The notes: generated from the sequence alone by a model not told the origin. DNA of 44,772 nucleotides from Candidatus Omnitrophota bacterium (GCA_003154195.1 PMCS01000018.1:1-44772), one strand, 5' to 3'. Counted from the stretch's first letter, positions 9,820 to 19,110 are shown. Translations and numbers: made by a program.

Positions 9820-10677
9820 TTACGCATTTTTCAACGCTTCACAGGAACTTGTAACTTCCATGATATCCTGCGTAATCGTGGCTTGCCGTATTTTATTCCT
9901 TTTAAGAATCAATTGCTCAAGCAACTCTTCGGCGTTATCGGTTGCGGTTTTCATCGCGATAGTCCTGGCCGCGTGTTCGCAGGTAAACGCTTCAAGAAGC
10001 ATAAGCTTCGTTCTGGCCGAGAGGTATTTGGGAATCAGCTCTTCGCCGACCCTGTCTTTATCCGGCTCCAGGATGCAGGGCATATCTTCTACCAATGGGA
10101 TGTCCAGGCTGAGTAATTTGTTTATGGTGGGGATGTAGACCATGGCGGATTTGTAGTGCGTATAGGCGACATAGATTTGGGAAGCCTGTCCGGCCGCAAA
10201 AACTTCGATAAGGCTGCTCGCCAGTTTCCCGGCGGTTTCTTCCGCGTATCGCCCGCGCAGTTCCGTGTATGAATCTAATATCAAAACATCCCGTTTCCGG
10301 AAATAGGTCAAGCCTTTTTTTCCCACGGCAACCAACTGTATTTTGTCCTTGCCGCATTTACCGATAAATTCTTCGGCGACGCGGATAATATTATGGTTAT
10401 AGGCGGCGCACAGGCCGCTGTCGGAAGTAATCAGGCAAAGAACAATCTTGCCCCCGGGATTTCCTTCTCTCAAGAAAGGACTGGACAGTTTCCCGGCGTT
10501 GCCAAAGAAGCTATTCAATGCCGCATCTAATTTCGCGTAATAATTTCTCAGCGCCGGGAGAAAGTTATTCGCGGAGTTTAATTTAGATACCGAAATCATC
10601 TCTAAAGCGCGCGTCACCTTTTTGGTATTGCCGATGCTGCGGATTCTATTTTTTATAATTTTAAGCGATCCGGCCAT
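9820..10677 (-). CDS. atpG: F-type ATP synthase gamma subunit
   Basis: Rotating central stalk of F1. The conserved N terminus (LKIIKNRIRSIGNTKKVTRALEMIS, quoted only in part: KKVTRALEMIS) and C terminus (ATITQDIMEVTSSCEAL) form the coiled coil inside the alpha-beta hexamer, and TSDSGLCAAYN marks the Rossmann-like domain. The length of 285 aa is standard. AGGAGG three bases upstream of the ATG marks the start. Downstream, the repeat pair G/A separates it from atpD. Confidence 0.97.
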   Translation of the reverse strand: MAGSLKIIKNRIRSIGNTKKVTRALEMISVSKLNSANNFLPALRNYYAKLDAALNSFFGNAGKLSSPFLREGNPGGKIVLCLITSDSGLCAAYNHNIIRVAEEFIGKCGKDKIQLVAVGKKGLTYFRKRDVLILDSYTELRGRYAEETAGKLASSLIEVFAAGQASQIYVAYTHYKSAMVYIPTINKLLSLDIPLVEDMPCILEPDKDRVGEELIPKYLSARTKLMLLEAFTCEHAARTIAMKTATDNAEELLEQLILKRNKIRQATITQDIMEVTSSCEALKNA

Positions 10678-10689
10678 GTCCCTCCTGCA

Positions 10690-10775
10690 AAACTAAATTT
10701 ATCATTTTTTAAATTTTAATCTTAGTGTCCTTGGTGGTAAAATCTTTATGGTTTTGTTATTATTTGTGGTTGCCT
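10690..10775. repeat. Repeat family D, arm (CTTAGTGTCCTTGGTGG)
   Basis: The gap between atpA and atpG holds CTTAGTGTCCTTGGTGG and TTTAAATTTTAATC. These are one arm of the CCACCAAG...CACTAAG palindromes seen whole at 13515-13740 and 23660-23870. No gene. Confidence 0.6.
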
Positions 10776-12305
10776 TTATATTTTATTATCCTGCTTAAAG
10801 CTTTTCAGGAAAAGCTTGATGGCGTCGTCCAGTTTTTTCATTAATTCGCCGCTCAGCTCTTTTTTTGTTTCGATTTCCTGTTCAAGCCCGGCGTGGTTTT
10901 TCTCCATATCTTTGAAGAAATCGGTTTTAAATTTTTTGATTGACGCTACCGGCAGGCTGTCTAAGAAACCCTGAGTCCCGGCGTAAATCATCGCCGTCTG
11001 TTTTGATACCGGAAGAGGGCTATACTGTTCTTGTTTTAATATTTCTACCATTCTTTCGCCGCGGGACAAGAGGTTTTGCGCGTTTTTATCCACTTCGGTT
11101 CCCAGCTGGGTGAACGAGACTAATTCCCGGTATTGCGCCAGGTCAAGACGCAATTTTGATGCCACCTGGCGCATGGCTTTGACCTGGGCTTTGCCTCCGA
11201 CCCGGGATACGGACAACCCTACGTTTATCGCGGGGCGCACGCCGGCATAAAAAAGATCGGTGTCTAAATAAATCTGCCCGTCGGTGATGGAAATCACATT
11301 GGTGGGGATGTAACTGGTGATGTCGCCCGCCTGGGTTTCGATTATCGGTATCGCCGTCAGCGACCCCCCGCCCAAGGCGTCATTTAATTTTGCCGCCCTT
11401 TCCAGTAAACGTGAGTGCAGGTAAAATATATCGCCGGGGTAGGCTTCGCGTCCGGGCGGCCTCCTTAACAGGAGCGATAATTGCCGGTAAGCCTGGGCGT
11501 GTTTTGATAAATCATCGTAAACCACCAGGACATGCCTGCCGGCGTACATTAATTCTTCTCCCATCGCGCAAGCCGCGTAGGGCGCCAGGTACTGTAATGA
11601 CGCCGAGGCGCGGCTGGAAGCGCTGACGATGGTCGTATATTCCATCGCGTTGTATTTCCGGAGAGTCCCGGCGATTTCCACAACATCGGAGGTTTTATGC
11701 CCGATGGCGACATAGATGCAATGTACGCCGGTATTTTTCTGGTTGATGATGGTATCGATTGTGATGGCGGTTTTGCCGGTCTGGCGGTCGGCGATAATCA
11801 ATTCGCGCTGGCCGCGGCCGATGGGGGTCAGGGAATCGATTGCCATAATCCCGGTTTGCAGGGGGTCTTTTACCGGCTGGCGTTGGATGACATTAGGCGC
11901 CGGTGATTCTACCGGCCGGTATTTATCCGTTTGCAGAGGGCCTTTTCCGTCAATCGGTTTACCCAGGGCATCAACTACCCGGCCGGCCAGGGCATCTCCT
12001 ACCGGAACCTGGACGGTTTTTCCGGTTCTCTTTACAATATCGCCTTCTTTTATATCTTTATCCGGATTATCGTCGCCGAAGATCACTATGCCGGCGCTGT
12101 CTTCTTCCAGGTTAAAAACCATACCCAGGGCATTCGAAGAAAATTCCACTAATTCTCCGATCATCGCGTCATCCAGGCCGTAAACTTGCGCGATGGCGTC
12201 CCCAACCTGCATTACGGTTCCCGTGGATTCCGACCGCAGCTGCGTCTGGTATTTTTCCAATTCTTTTTTTATTACCGAAGTGATTTCTTCCCGATGTAAT
12301 GCCAT
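10776..12305 (-). CDS. atpA: F-type ATP synthase alpha subunit
   Basis: Regulatory nucleotide-binding subunit of F1. P-loop ADRQTGKT at 172-179; [10 protein letters not shown] contains the arginine finger that reaches the catalytic site on beta; the N-terminal [17 protein letters not shown] contacts the delta/b stator. The length of 509 aa is standard. The ATG follows the atpH stop by one base (TAATATG), with a modest AAAGG upstream, suggesting translational coupling. Confidence 0.98.
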   Translation of the reverse strand: MALHREEITSVIKKELEKYQTQLRSESTGTVMQVGDAIAQVYGLDDAMIGELVEFSSNALGMVFNLEEDSAGIVIFGDDNPDKDIKEGDIVKRTGKTVQVPVGDALAGRVVDALGKPIDGKGPLQTDKYRPVESPAPNVIQRQPVKDPLQTGIMAIDSLTPIGRGQRELIIADRQTGKTAITIDTIINQKNTGVHCIYVAIGHKTSDVVEIAGTLRKYNAMEYTTIVSASSRASASLQYLAPYAACAMGEELMYAGRHVLVVYDDLSKHAQAYRQLSLLLRRPPGREAYPGDIFYLHSRLLERAAKLNDALGGGSLTAIPIIETQAGDITSYIPTNVISITDGQIYLDTDLFYAGVRPAINVGLSVSRVGGKAQVKAMRQVASKLRLDLAQYRELVSFTQLGTEVDKNAQNLLSRGERMVEILKQEQYSPLPVSKQTAMIYAGTQGFLDSLPVASIKKFKTDFFKDMEKNHAGLEQEIETKKELSGELMKKLDDAIKLFLKSFKQDNKI

Positions 12306-12306
12306 A

Positions 12307-12852
12307 TTATACCTTTAGCTCTTCCAGCCGGTTTTTTAGTTCCCGCAGCCTTCCTCTTATCGAACCGTCAATAACCATATTGCCGATTTGCGCCGTTATG
12401 CCGCCGAGGAGATTGCCGTCTAAATGGATATAAAATTTAAATTTTCGGTTAAAATTTTTTTCCAACCCCGCTTCGATTTTTTTTATTAATTCTAAATCAA
12501 GCGCCGAGGTGGTTTTCAGCAATAACGCTTTTTTTTCCTTGTGAATATAATTTATGATGAGAAAGTCGACAATATCGCCGAATCGGGCAATCCGTTCTTT
12601 GGCGATGAGCAACTTTATAAAATTCACGACTTCCCGGGAAATGTTTTTTCCTAACACCCGGCCGATAAAGTCATTTTTTTCGGCATAAGTTATTCTGGGA
12701 TTTTCTAAAATTTTTAAAAATTCAGGGTTGTCGTGGACAACCGCGCCGTTTAACTCCTGGAGGTCGTCAAGCGCTTTTTCCGGGCCGATTGTTTTATCGG
12801 CAAACTCCATGAATGCCTGGGCGTATCTCTTTACAATAATCTCATTGCGCAT
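12307..12852 (-). CDS. atpH: F-type ATP synthase delta subunit
   Basis: Stator protein (OSCP homologue) joining F1 to the b stalk. It begins [14 protein letters not shown], a typical helical N-terminal domain, and ends with the conserved [20 protein letters not shown]. At 181 aa it is full length. It lies one base upstream of atpA. A palindromic repeat (C1) separates it from atpF. No clear ribosome site. Confidence 0.95.
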   Translation of the reverse strand: MRNEIIVKRYAQAFMEFADKTIGPEKALDDLQELNGAVVHDNPEFLKILENPRITYAEKNDFIGRVLGKNISREVVNFIKLLIAKERIARFGDIVDFLIINYIHKEKKALLLKTTSALDLELIKKIEAGLEKNFNRKFKFYIHLDGNLLGGITAQIGNMVIDGSIRGRLRELKNRLEELKV

Positions 12853-12907
12853 AAAATGCTTTAGTCGCTAAATCACCTTGACACTAAGATTATAAATACG
12901 TAATCTC

Positions 12908-12990
12908 ATTTTAAATTGGTCATTGGCCATTAATCGTTTATCATTTTTTAAAAATTTAAAATGAAAAATGGCCAATGACCAATTTAAAAT
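12908..12990. repeat. Repeat family C, copy C1 (83-bp MITE-like palindrome)
   Basis: Perfect 24-bp terminal inverted repeats (beginning ATTTTAAATTGGTCATTGG) around an AT-rich core (TTATCATTTTTTAAAAA), between atpF and atpH. Related copies are at 13572, 21072, 23732 and 41049. No ORF inside. Confidence 0.92.
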
Positions 12991-12994
12991 AGTT

Positions 12995-13498
12995 TTATGC
13001 TTTTTCCCCTTCTTCCAACTGCTTTAAAAAATCCTCTACCAGTTTCCTATCGCTTTGGGCGGTAAGTTTTTCCATGATCAGGTTTTCCGTTGCCTTTAAA
13101 GTGAGGTCGACGATATCGTTTTTTAACTGTTGGCGCGCCTGGGAGAGTTCTATCTGGATATCTTCTTTATTTCTTTCCAGAAGCGCCTTAGCCTGGTTGC
13201 GTGCCTCATCTTTTATCTCCCGGGAAAGCTGGTCGGCGCGGGTTTCTGCCTCCTGGATTTTTTGACGCGCTTCCTCTTCGATGCGGGCAAGTTTCCCTTC
13301 GTATTCCTGTTTCAGTTTCTCGAGCTGGGCTTTAGCGCTTTCGATTTTATTGAATTCCGCGGCAATTCTCTCTTTCCTCTGGTCTAAGATGTTTAAGAAT
13401 TTCTTCCAGGCAAAAGCCCTTAAAATAAAAAAAAGGATGAGAAAACTTATAATTTGCGCGATAAGTTCCGGCGCGCTTAAAAGTTTTAATAGTTCCAT
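12995..13498 (-). CDS. atpF: F-type ATP synthase b subunit
   Basis: Peripheral stalk. One N-terminal membrane helix (LIAQIISFLILFFILRAFAW, residues 12-31) is followed by about 130 residues of charged, heptad-like coiled coil (AQLEKLKQEYEGKLARIEEE), the expected plan and length (167 aa). AAAGG precedes the ATG. Only one b gene is visible, so the stalk is probably a homodimer. Confidence 0.95.
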   Translation of the reverse strand: MELLKLLSAPELIAQIISFLILFFILRAFAWKKFLNILDQRKERIAAEFNKIESAKAQLEKLKQEYEGKLARIEEEARQKIQEAETRADQLSREIKDEARNQAKALLERNKEDIQIELSQARQQLKNDIVDLTLKATENLIMEKLTAQSDRKLVEDFLKQLEEGEKA

Positions 13499-13514
13499 AG
13501 ATTGCCTTTAATAA

Positions 13515-13740
13515 AACCAAAAGATCTGCCACCAAGACACTAAGGCACAAAGATTATGAATCCATAATTTTATTTTAAATTTTTCGCTGGACATTTAACA
13601 TTTTAAATTTTTGAAAACGATAAATGTACAATGTTTGATGATGATTTTAAAATGAATATTTACCCTACAGTTTTCCTTTGTGTCTTGGTCCCCTGCGGGG
13701 AGGCTCCGCACTGCCTTTGTGGCAAGTTTTAGGTTTTTTA
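13515..13740. repeat. Nested repeat: family D arms around family C copy C2
   Basis: The left arm GCCACCAAGACACTAAGG and right arms CCTTTGTGTCTTGG and CCTTTGTGGCAAG enclose palindrome C2 (13572-13653, inverted relative to C1). The right arm is itself interrupted by a GC-rich hairpin, CCCCTGCGGGG. It fills the 277-bp space between atpE and atpF. Confidence 0.82.
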
Positions 13741-13775
13741 GATTTCATGGTTTAGAACGGCGAAGCCGACACTAA

Positions 13776-14006
13776 CTATATTTTTGCCATAAGCTGGAAG
13801 GAAAGCACGAGCGCGTATATCGTCAGCGCTTCGATCAAGGCGCAGCCGGCAATCATATTAACTAATATTTTCATTGATGCTTCCGGTTGGCGTCCCGTTG
13901 CTTCCATAGCGGCGGAAACCGCTTTTCCTAAACCAATCGCCGAGCCAAACGCCGCTATCGCCAATCCGATAGGGATACAAATGGAAAGCGCTATCTTGTA
14001 GTCCAT
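13776..14006 (-). CDS. atpE: F-type ATP synthase c subunit (proteolipid)
   Basis: Ring-forming hairpin of F0 with two membrane helices joined by the polar loop GRQPEA. The carboxylate is in IEALTIYAL. Aligned on RQPEA with the Ilyobacter Na+ c subunit, the position of its Ser66 is Ala and that of Gln32 is Leu, so the Na+ ligand set is not conserved and the site resembles H+-type rings (MEALTIYG). The start at 14006 (MDYKIALSICIP, 76 aa) is preceded by AAAGGAGGG; the ORF-track start adds ten residues from the spacer. Ion choice is inferred by hand alignment. Confidence 0.95.
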   Translation of the reverse strand: MDYKIALSICIPIGLAIAAFGSAIGLGKAVSAAMEATGRQPEASMKILVNMIAGCALIEALTIYALVLSFQLMAKI

Positions 14007-14045
14007 ATTCCCTCCTTTAAATTTTTTGCTTAGCAAAAAATTTAA

Positions 14046-14801
14046 TTAATGTTCTTCGTGCGGCATTGCCAGGGTAAAGTATATTGTGCTCAAAAGGCAA
14101 AAAACCACCGCCTGGATAACTGAAGATAGAATTGTTAAGAACATGCTGAAAACAGCTAAGGGGATGCCGGCAAAGCCGAAACCCGTAGCAATTGTAAGCA
14201 GCGCGTCTTCCGCCCAGACATTGCTTCTTAAGCGCAGCGCCAGGCTTAACGGCCGTATCACTTCGCTTACCAGATGGATTAAAAATATTAGAAGCGGAAT
14301 AAATACGGTAAAGGCGATGATTCCGCGCGGCCTACCCATCATGTGGTCGATGTAGCCGAGCGGGCCGTTTTCCTTGATTGCCGTATATTGCACGTAAAAG
14401 AAAACGCAAAGCGCCAGGGCGGCGGTCGTCGATAGGCTGGAAGTCGGTGATTTCATAAAAGGGATAAGGCCTAAAAGATTCATTGCCAGGATATATAAAA
14501 ATAACGTACCGATGAAAGGAGTAAACTTTCTTCCCTGGGGGCCGATAATGCCGCAGACAAAATCGTCAAAAAAACCTACGATGAGCTCTACGCCGCTTTG
14601 CAGCCGGCCGGGAACCAGGCTGTGTTTGCGAGAAGCCCGGTAGGCGATAAACGATAGGATAAATCCCACGAGCAAAGAAAAGAAAATATTTTCTAAGATC
14701 GGCGCGTATTCGGGAAACTTCGCTCCGCCAAATCTTTTGCCAAGGATGCTTATGATATTGGGCAGTTCAAAATGGGTTGAAACTGAATGAGTTTCCGGCA
14801 T
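14046..14801 (-). CDS. atpB: F-type ATP synthase a subunit
   Basis: Membrane stator that conducts the coupling ion to the c ring. About five or six hydrophobic segments are visible. The essential arginine lies in the conserved helix SLALRLRSNVWAED, which diverges from the usual LRLFGNMFAGE; SEVIRPLSLALRL just before it is typical. NLLGLIPF is the conserved fourth-helix motif. The length of 251 aa is normal. The ATG lacks a clear ribosome site and follows an AT-rich repeat spacer. Confidence 0.95.
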   Translation of the reverse strand: MPETHSVSTHFELPNIISILGKRFGGAKFPEYAPILENIFFSLLVGFILSFIAYRASRKHSLVPGRLQSGVELIVGFFDDFVCGIIGPQGRKFTPFIGTLFLYILAMNLLGLIPFMKSPTSSLSTTAALALCVFFYVQYTAIKENGPLGYIDHMMGRPRGIIAFTVFIPLLIFLIHLVSEVIRPLSLALRLRSNVWAEDALLTIATGFGFAGIPLAVFSMFLTILSSVIQAVVFCLLSTIYFTLAMPHEEH

Positions 14802-14829
14802 ATTTTTTTATATTTTAAAATAAATTAAG

Positions 14830-14955
14830 TAAATTGGGGCTTGGGGGCATTCACCTCTCGCCCTTCTGCCGTTTCCTCTAATTCCCCAGTTTCCCAATCT
14901 CCAAATCCTGATTCCCTGTTATCCTGATATCCTAAAAGTAAATTCCTATAATTTT
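14830..14955. repeat. Repeat family E, copy 3
   Basis: Words of the TTTCCCAATCTCCAAATCC type, ending ATATCCTAAAAGTAAATTCC, which matches the end of copy 2 almost base for base. It occupies the gap between atpI/Z and atpB. Confidence 0.8.
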
Positions 14956-14962
14956 TAATTAT

Positions 14963-15199
14963 TCAGCTATCGCTTATTTTACTAATCAACTTGATAGTCC
15001 GCGCGGTTTCAATGCCGCCGGCAATAAATCCCACGGCAATACAAATCATGGAAACAAAACCCGGAGCATTGAATTTTGTTTTTAAATACTCTCCGGCAAA
15101 ATGTCCCGCCATCGGCCCGGTTGCTAAAATTACAGGGATGTACAGGGCAAATCCCCCAACTTTGATCTGTTTATAAATCTCTTTTTTTTTCTCGGTCAT
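14963..15199 (-). CDS. AtpZ/AtpI-like F0 accessory protein
   Basis: A 78-aa protein with two membrane helices (about 14-34 and 47-68) and the motif GPMAGHFAGEYL between them, the pattern of small AtpZ/AtpI proteins encoded at the head of atp operons. Such proteins help c-ring assembly and may carry Mg2+. Position as first gene before atpB supports the call. AtpZ and AtpI cannot be told apart reliably by eye, so no symbol is given. Confidence 0.8.
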   Translation of the reverse strand: MTEKKKEIYKQIKVGGFALYIPVILATGPMAGHFAGEYLKTKFNAPGFVSMICIAVGFIAGGIETARTIKLISKISDS

Positions 15200-15277
15200 T
15201 CCTGCCGCGTCTTTCTCGTTAATCCAAAAAATGCCTGCTAAAAAATATTTTTAACCAAACAACAAGCAGAATTTTTC

Positions 15278-15408
15278 CCTGCCGACCCGCTTCGACTCGC
15301 ATCCGCCTCGGCAAGCCGAAGGCGAGACGGGTCGAGCGAGGCGAGCAGGCAGGGCAGAGCCGGAAAAACGCGTTACGCCTGCCTACGGCAGGCAGGCGTT
15401 TTTCCGGC
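15278..15408. repeat. Repeat family B, copy B1 (cruciform plus second hairpin)
   Basis: The outer arms CCTGCC (15278) and GGCAGG (to 15353) enclose GACCCGC, CCGCCTCGGC and GCCGAAGGCG stems; a second hairpin, GCCGGAAAAACG/CGTTTTTCCGGC, spans 15359-15408. The hppA stop codon lies inside this second hairpin. The cruciform half is nearly identical to 24298-24375. Confidence 0.9.
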
Positions 15409-17685
15409 TAAGCTGAGGCTTCCGCGTTTAGAGTAAATAATCGCGCCGGAAACCAGCAGAAACGAAATAATAATCGTGGCGATTACGCCGGGATCGGTGC
15501 GGCGACAATGGATGATGATCGGTGCCGCCAGAAGCGACACGAGGTTTATCACCTTGATCATCGGGTTAAGCGCCGGGCCGGATGTGTCCTTGAGCGGGTC
15601 GCCCACGGTATCGCCGATAACCGACGATTTATGCGCTTCTGAGCCTTTACCGCCGTAAAGGCCGTCTTCGATTGTTTTTTTGGCGTTATCCCAGGCGCCG
15701 CCGGCCGTGGCCATAAATACCGCTAAAAGCTGCCCGGCAATAATTACACCGGCCAAAAATCCGCCTAAGGCTTCGACGTTTAAGACTAATCCGATCAGTA
15801 TAGGGCTGACTACGGCGATTAAAGCGAGGCTGATTAATTCTTTCTGGGCGGCAATGGTGCAGATGTCGACCGCTTTTTTATAATCCGGTTTGACTTTGCC
15901 TTCCATTAAACCGGGTATACGAAATTGCCGGCGGACTTCATCGACGATCAACCCGGAAGCTTTAGCCACCGCGTCGAGGGTAAGGCTGGAAAATAAACAT
16001 GGTACCGCCGCGCCAAGGAGCATACCGATAAAAACCATTGGTTCAGAAATACGTATTCCCGTGGCTAACAGGCGCAGGTTTTCCAGAATACCCATTTGCG
16101 CCTGGACTTTGGTTACGTCGGTGAGAAACGAGCCGAATAGGGATACTGCGGCGATTACCGCGGAGCCGATTGCTACTCCTTTGGTGATGGCTTTAGTGGT
16201 ATTGCCTACTGCGTCTAAATCGGCCATGATCTGGCGTGCTTCCGGTTCCAGGTGGGCCATTTCCCCGATGCCGTTGGCGTTGTCGGAAATCGGGCCGAAA
16301 GAATCCATGGCGACATTGTTTCCGGTAAGGGTAAGCATACCGATACCGGTCATGGCGACGCCGTAAAGGACAAATACTGTCGGCATACCCCAGTAGATCA
16401 GGACTGCCGTCAGGATTGTTAGGGCAATGACAATAAACTGCCAGGCTGACGATTCGAATCCGATGGATAAGCCTTTTAGAATTAAAGTGGCGGAACCGGT
16501 TTGGGAAGATTTCGCGATTTCCTTGACCGGCGCGTGCTGGGTATGGGTAAAATATTTAGTGATTTCGTCGATGATGATCGCCAGCAGCAGGCCTACTCCC
16601 ACGGATAAAAAAGCTCTCCATTCGTGCATATAAAACATTGCCAGGAAGAAGAACGCCACCAGGGAAATTGCCGCTGAGGCGTAGAAACCAAAATTGATAC
16701 TTTTGAAGGCGTCCCTTGATTGTATATTTTTTTCGTCGCCCTTTTTCTCGCTCCCCTTTACCAGGTAAGTACCGATGATCGAAGAGACGACGCCGATACC
16801 GCGCACCAGAAGCGGGAAAATAAGCCACTTTAATTCGTGGGTTATTGCCATCAACGCCAGTCCCAGAATCAACCCGGAGACGATGGTGACTTCGTATGAT
16901 TCGAAGATATCCGCCGCCATACCGGCGCAATCGCCGACATTATCGCCGACTAAATCAGCGATAACCGCGGCATTACGGGGATCGTCTTCAGGGATATTTT
17001 TTTCGACTTTACCGACTAAATCTGCCCCTACGTCGGCGGCCTTGGTAAAGATACCACCGCCGACGCGCATGAACAACGCCAGGAGCGTGCCGCCGAAACC
17101 AAAACCTAAGAGGACATCCGGCGAGGCAATGCCGAAAATCATAAAAATTAACGTTCCGCCTAAAAGCCCCAGGCCGTCGGTAAGCATACCGGTAATCGTG
17201 CCGGTCCGGTAGGCGATCTTTAAGGCTTCTCCGAAACTTCTTCTTGCGGCGCTGGCCACGCGGACATTACCTTCGACCGCCATGCGCATACCGAATTGGC
17301 CGACGATCAGCGAAAAAAACGCGCCCATCACAAACGCGGCGGCTCGGCCCAGGCCTACTATAAGGCGGACCATATCCGGGGTGAAAGTGCTGAAACGTTT
17401 CAGCGCTTCTTCGCTCGGTGGAATGACATATACCGAAAAAAACAAGACGCCGGTCAAAATAAAAATAAGCGGTAAAATGCTTTTTAATTGCCTTTTCAGG
17501 TAGGCATCCGCTCCCAGGCGTATCGCGTTCCAGACTTCTTGCATCGGGGCGGAACCCTTATCATGGCGCATGATTTGGATTCTCAGCATAAACGCGTAAC
17601 CCAAACCTAAAAAAGCAATAAATAAAACCGACCAGATGGAAACAACCTCGAACGTTGACGCATTAGCCAGACTGGACATTACCAT
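15373..17685 (-). CDS. hppA: Membrane-bound proton-pumping pyrophosphatase, K+-independent type
   Basis: Hydrolyses cytoplasmic PPi and pumps ions across the membrane. About sixteen hydrophobic segments are visible; active-site loops are KAADVGADLVGK, DLVGDNVGDCAGMAADIFE, SDNANGIGEM and GDTVGDPLKDTSGPALN. The marker after GNTT reads KAIT (K498, T501), where K+-dependent enzymes have Ala and Gly; Lys/Thr marks the K+-independent class, all H+ pumps as far as I know. AAGGAGG four bases before the ATG fixes the start. The final dozen residues (AGKTPACRRQA) are encoded by repeat B1, so the C terminus has been extended by the element. The gene lies directly upstream of the atp operon. Confidence 0.97.
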   Translation of the reverse strand: MVMSSLANASTFEVVSIWSVLFIAFLGLGYAFMLRIQIMRHDKGSAPMQEVWNAIRLGADAYLKRQLKSILPLIFILTGVLFFSVYVIPPSEEALKRFSTFTPDMVRLIVGLGRAAAFVMGAFFSLIVGQFGMRMAVEGNVRVASAARRSFGEALKIAYRTGTITGMLTDGLGLLGGTLIFMIFGIASPDVLLGFGFGGTLLALFMRVGGGIFTKAADVGADLVGKVEKNIPEDDPRNAAVIADLVGDNVGDCAGMAADIFESYEVTIVSGLILGLALMAITHELKWLIFPLLVRGIGVVSSIIGTYLVKGSEKKGDEKNIQSRDAFKSINFGFYASAAISLVAFFFLAMFYMHEWRAFLSVGVGLLLAIIIDEITKYFTHTQHAPVKEIAKSSQTGSATLILKGLSIGFESSAWQFIVIALTILTAVLIYWGMPTVFVLYGVAMTGIGMLTLTGNNVAMDSFGPISDNANGIGEMAHLEPEARQIMADLDAVGNTTKAITKGVAIGSAVIAAVSLFGSFLTDVTKVQAQMGILENLRLLATGIRISEPMVFIGMLLGAAVPCLFSSLTLDAVAKASGLIVDEVRRQFRIPGLMEGKVKPDYKKAVDICTIAAQKELISLALIAVVSPILIGLVLNVEALGGFLAGVIIAGQLLAVFMATAGGAWDNAKKTIEDGLYGGKGSEAHKSSVIGDTVGDPLKDTSGPALNPMIKVINLVSLLAAPIIIHCRRTDPGVIATIIISFLLVSGAIIYSKRGSLSLAGKTPACRRQA

Positions 17686-17699
17686 AATTCCTCCTTAAA

Positions 17700-17825
17700 A
17701 ACTTGGTTAGGGTAAGGGTAACGATGCCGGTATGGGCTATGGCTATGGTTAGGGCTTCAAATTCGTATCAGCCTTTACCCTTGCCTTTACCCAAACTGGC
17801 TTCCTTACCTTAGCCCTAGCCGAGT
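17700..17825. repeat. Repeat family F, copy 2
   Basis: GGTTAGGGTAAGGGTAACG and ATGGGCTATGG on the left, with CCTTTACCCTTGCC and TTAGCCCTAGCC on the right as inverted complements. It fills the exbD-hppA gap and resembles 290-427. Confidence 0.7.
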
Positions 17826-17855
17826 ATTATTACCGGTTTTCCGACCTTTATGTTG

Positions 17856-18320
17856 TCACTCTACCTTAGCCGCAGCGATGCTGAGCCGGGTAACGCCGAT
17901 ACCGCTTAACAGGTCCAGGACATTGGCGACTCCCCGGAAAGAACTTTCGTTGTCGGCGTATAACACTACCGAAATGTCGGGATTACTTTTGTATAGGGCC
18001 GACATCCGATTTTTCAATTCTTTGGCGGTCATCGGTTTATTTTCCAGATAGGTGATTCCTTCGCTGGTTATCACAATCGAAACCTGCTTGGGCGCGCCGA
18101 TCGGCTTAGCGGCGGAAGCCCGCGGCAGGTTAAAGCCGGGCTGGGAAAGCGGCGGCGCCATTTTCGCGGCCGCGGCCTTATTCAATCTTACTTTAAATCC
18201 CGCCTGGGAAAGCAACGGCGTGGTGATCATAAAGATTACCAATAAAACCAGGATTACGTCGGTAAACGGCGTAATGTTTATTTCGGCAACCGGTTTTTCG
18301 CGGCGATGGATTTTATTCAT
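17856..18320 (-). CDS. ExbD/TolR family biopolymer transport protein
   Basis: Partner of the ExbB/TolQ protein in a proton-driven inner-membrane motor. A single membrane helix (TDVILVLLVIFMIT, residues 20-33) carries the essential Asp21, followed by a periplasmic domain with the ExbD core EGITYLENKPMTAKEL and VVLYADNESSFR. A Pro/Ala-rich insert at about 55-80 lengthens it to 154 aa. The ATG immediately follows the exbB stop (TAAATG). No TonB, TolB or Pal gene is nearby, so the ExbD and TolR roles cannot be separated. Confidence 0.92.
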   Translation of the reverse strand: MNKIHRREKPVAEINITPFTDVILVLLVIFMITTPLLSQAGFKVRLNKAAAAKMAPPLSQPGFNLPRASAAKPIGAPKQVSIVITSEGITYLENKPMTAKELKNRMSALYKSNPDISVVLYADNESSFRGVANVLDLLSGIGVTRLSIAAAKVE

Positions 18321-18941
18321 TTACCTTTTTAACCCATAGAAAATAATATCTTTGATTTCCGAGGCGCAGAGTTCCATGTCGATAACAAAATTATTTATCC
18401 GCTTAACGAAATAGTTGTAGAAAACGACCGCCGGGACAGCTACCGCGAGACCGGCTGCTGTGCAGACTAAGGCTTCGGCGATGCCGTTGAGCACTACATT
18501 TATCCCGCCGGAACCGGCTTCGGAGATATCGTGGAACGCCCTGATAATACCTAAGACCGTGCCGAATAGCCCGATATAAACTGCGGTGCTGGCGATGGTT
18601 CCGGTGATGACGGTGTAGCGTTCTAATTTATTTGTTTCGATGGTGGTTTCTCGTTCCATGGCGCCGGAGACTACGGTTTCTTCGTAGCCGTGTAATCTAA
18701 GGCCGCTGTAAGCGACCCGGCCAAAAGGAGTTTTAGTATTTTTGCTGATTTCCGCTGCCTGTTTTATTCTTCCGTTTTGTATTTCCGCGCTGATGCGCGC
18801 GATAAAGTCCGGCCGTTTCACCCTTGACCGCAGCCAGAAATAGATAATCCGTTCGAAAATAATCGCCAAGGATAGAATCGAACATCCCGCGAGGACGATT
18901 ATGGTAATTCCCCCTGATTTCAGCAATACCGTTAATTCCAT
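18321..18941 (-). CDS. ExbB/TolQ/MotA family proton channel
   Basis: Inner-membrane channel subunit with three membrane helices, near residues 8-30, 107-130 and 150-175. The conserved core IASTAVYIGLFGTVLGIIRAF and the final helix EALVCTAAGLAVAVPAVVFYN are typical. The ATG at 18941 (MELTVLLKSGG) has a G-rich site upstream and was preferred over the TTG counted by the ORF track, giving 206 aa. It is coupled to exbD without a gap. It probably energises an outer-membrane or envelope process, which would imply a diderm cell. Confidence 0.92.
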   Translation of the reverse strand: MELTVLLKSGGITIIVLAGCSILSLAIIFERIIYFWLRSRVKRPDFIARISAEIQNGRIKQAAEISKNTKTPFGRVAYSGLRLHGYEETVVSGAMERETTIETNKLERYTVITGTIASTAVYIGLFGTVLGIIRAFHDISEAGSGGINVVLNGIAEALVCTAAGLAVAVPAVVFYNYFVKRINNFVIDMELCASEIKDIIFYGLKR

Positions 18942-18969
18942 TGTGCCCCCCAACTTTTGCTTGTTCTGT

Positions 18970-19110
18970 CAAAAACTAACCACAGAGATTCAATCTTTTC
19001 TCTGTCCCGGTACCCGATATAACTTATTAAGGTGCGGGACGCCCCGAACCTTAATCTACATATTTAGGAAACGGGGCTGTGCCCTCCGTGGTTGCCTTTC
19101 TATGTATTCG
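18970..19110. repeat. ACCACAGAG-type palindromic spacer with internal hairpin
   Basis: AACCACAGAG on the left and CTCCGTGGTT on the right form outer arms. Inside is the stem TTAAGGTGCGGG/CCCCGAACCTTAA (19027-19054). No gene. ACCACAGAG words are ones I remember from many unrelated bacterial genomes; I cannot verify that here. Confidence 0.65.

Noticed and set aside
13776-14006. Na+-specific c subunit
   Set aside because: The Gln32 and Ser66 equivalents are Leu and Ala in a hand alignment anchored on RQPEA; H+ specificity is more likely.
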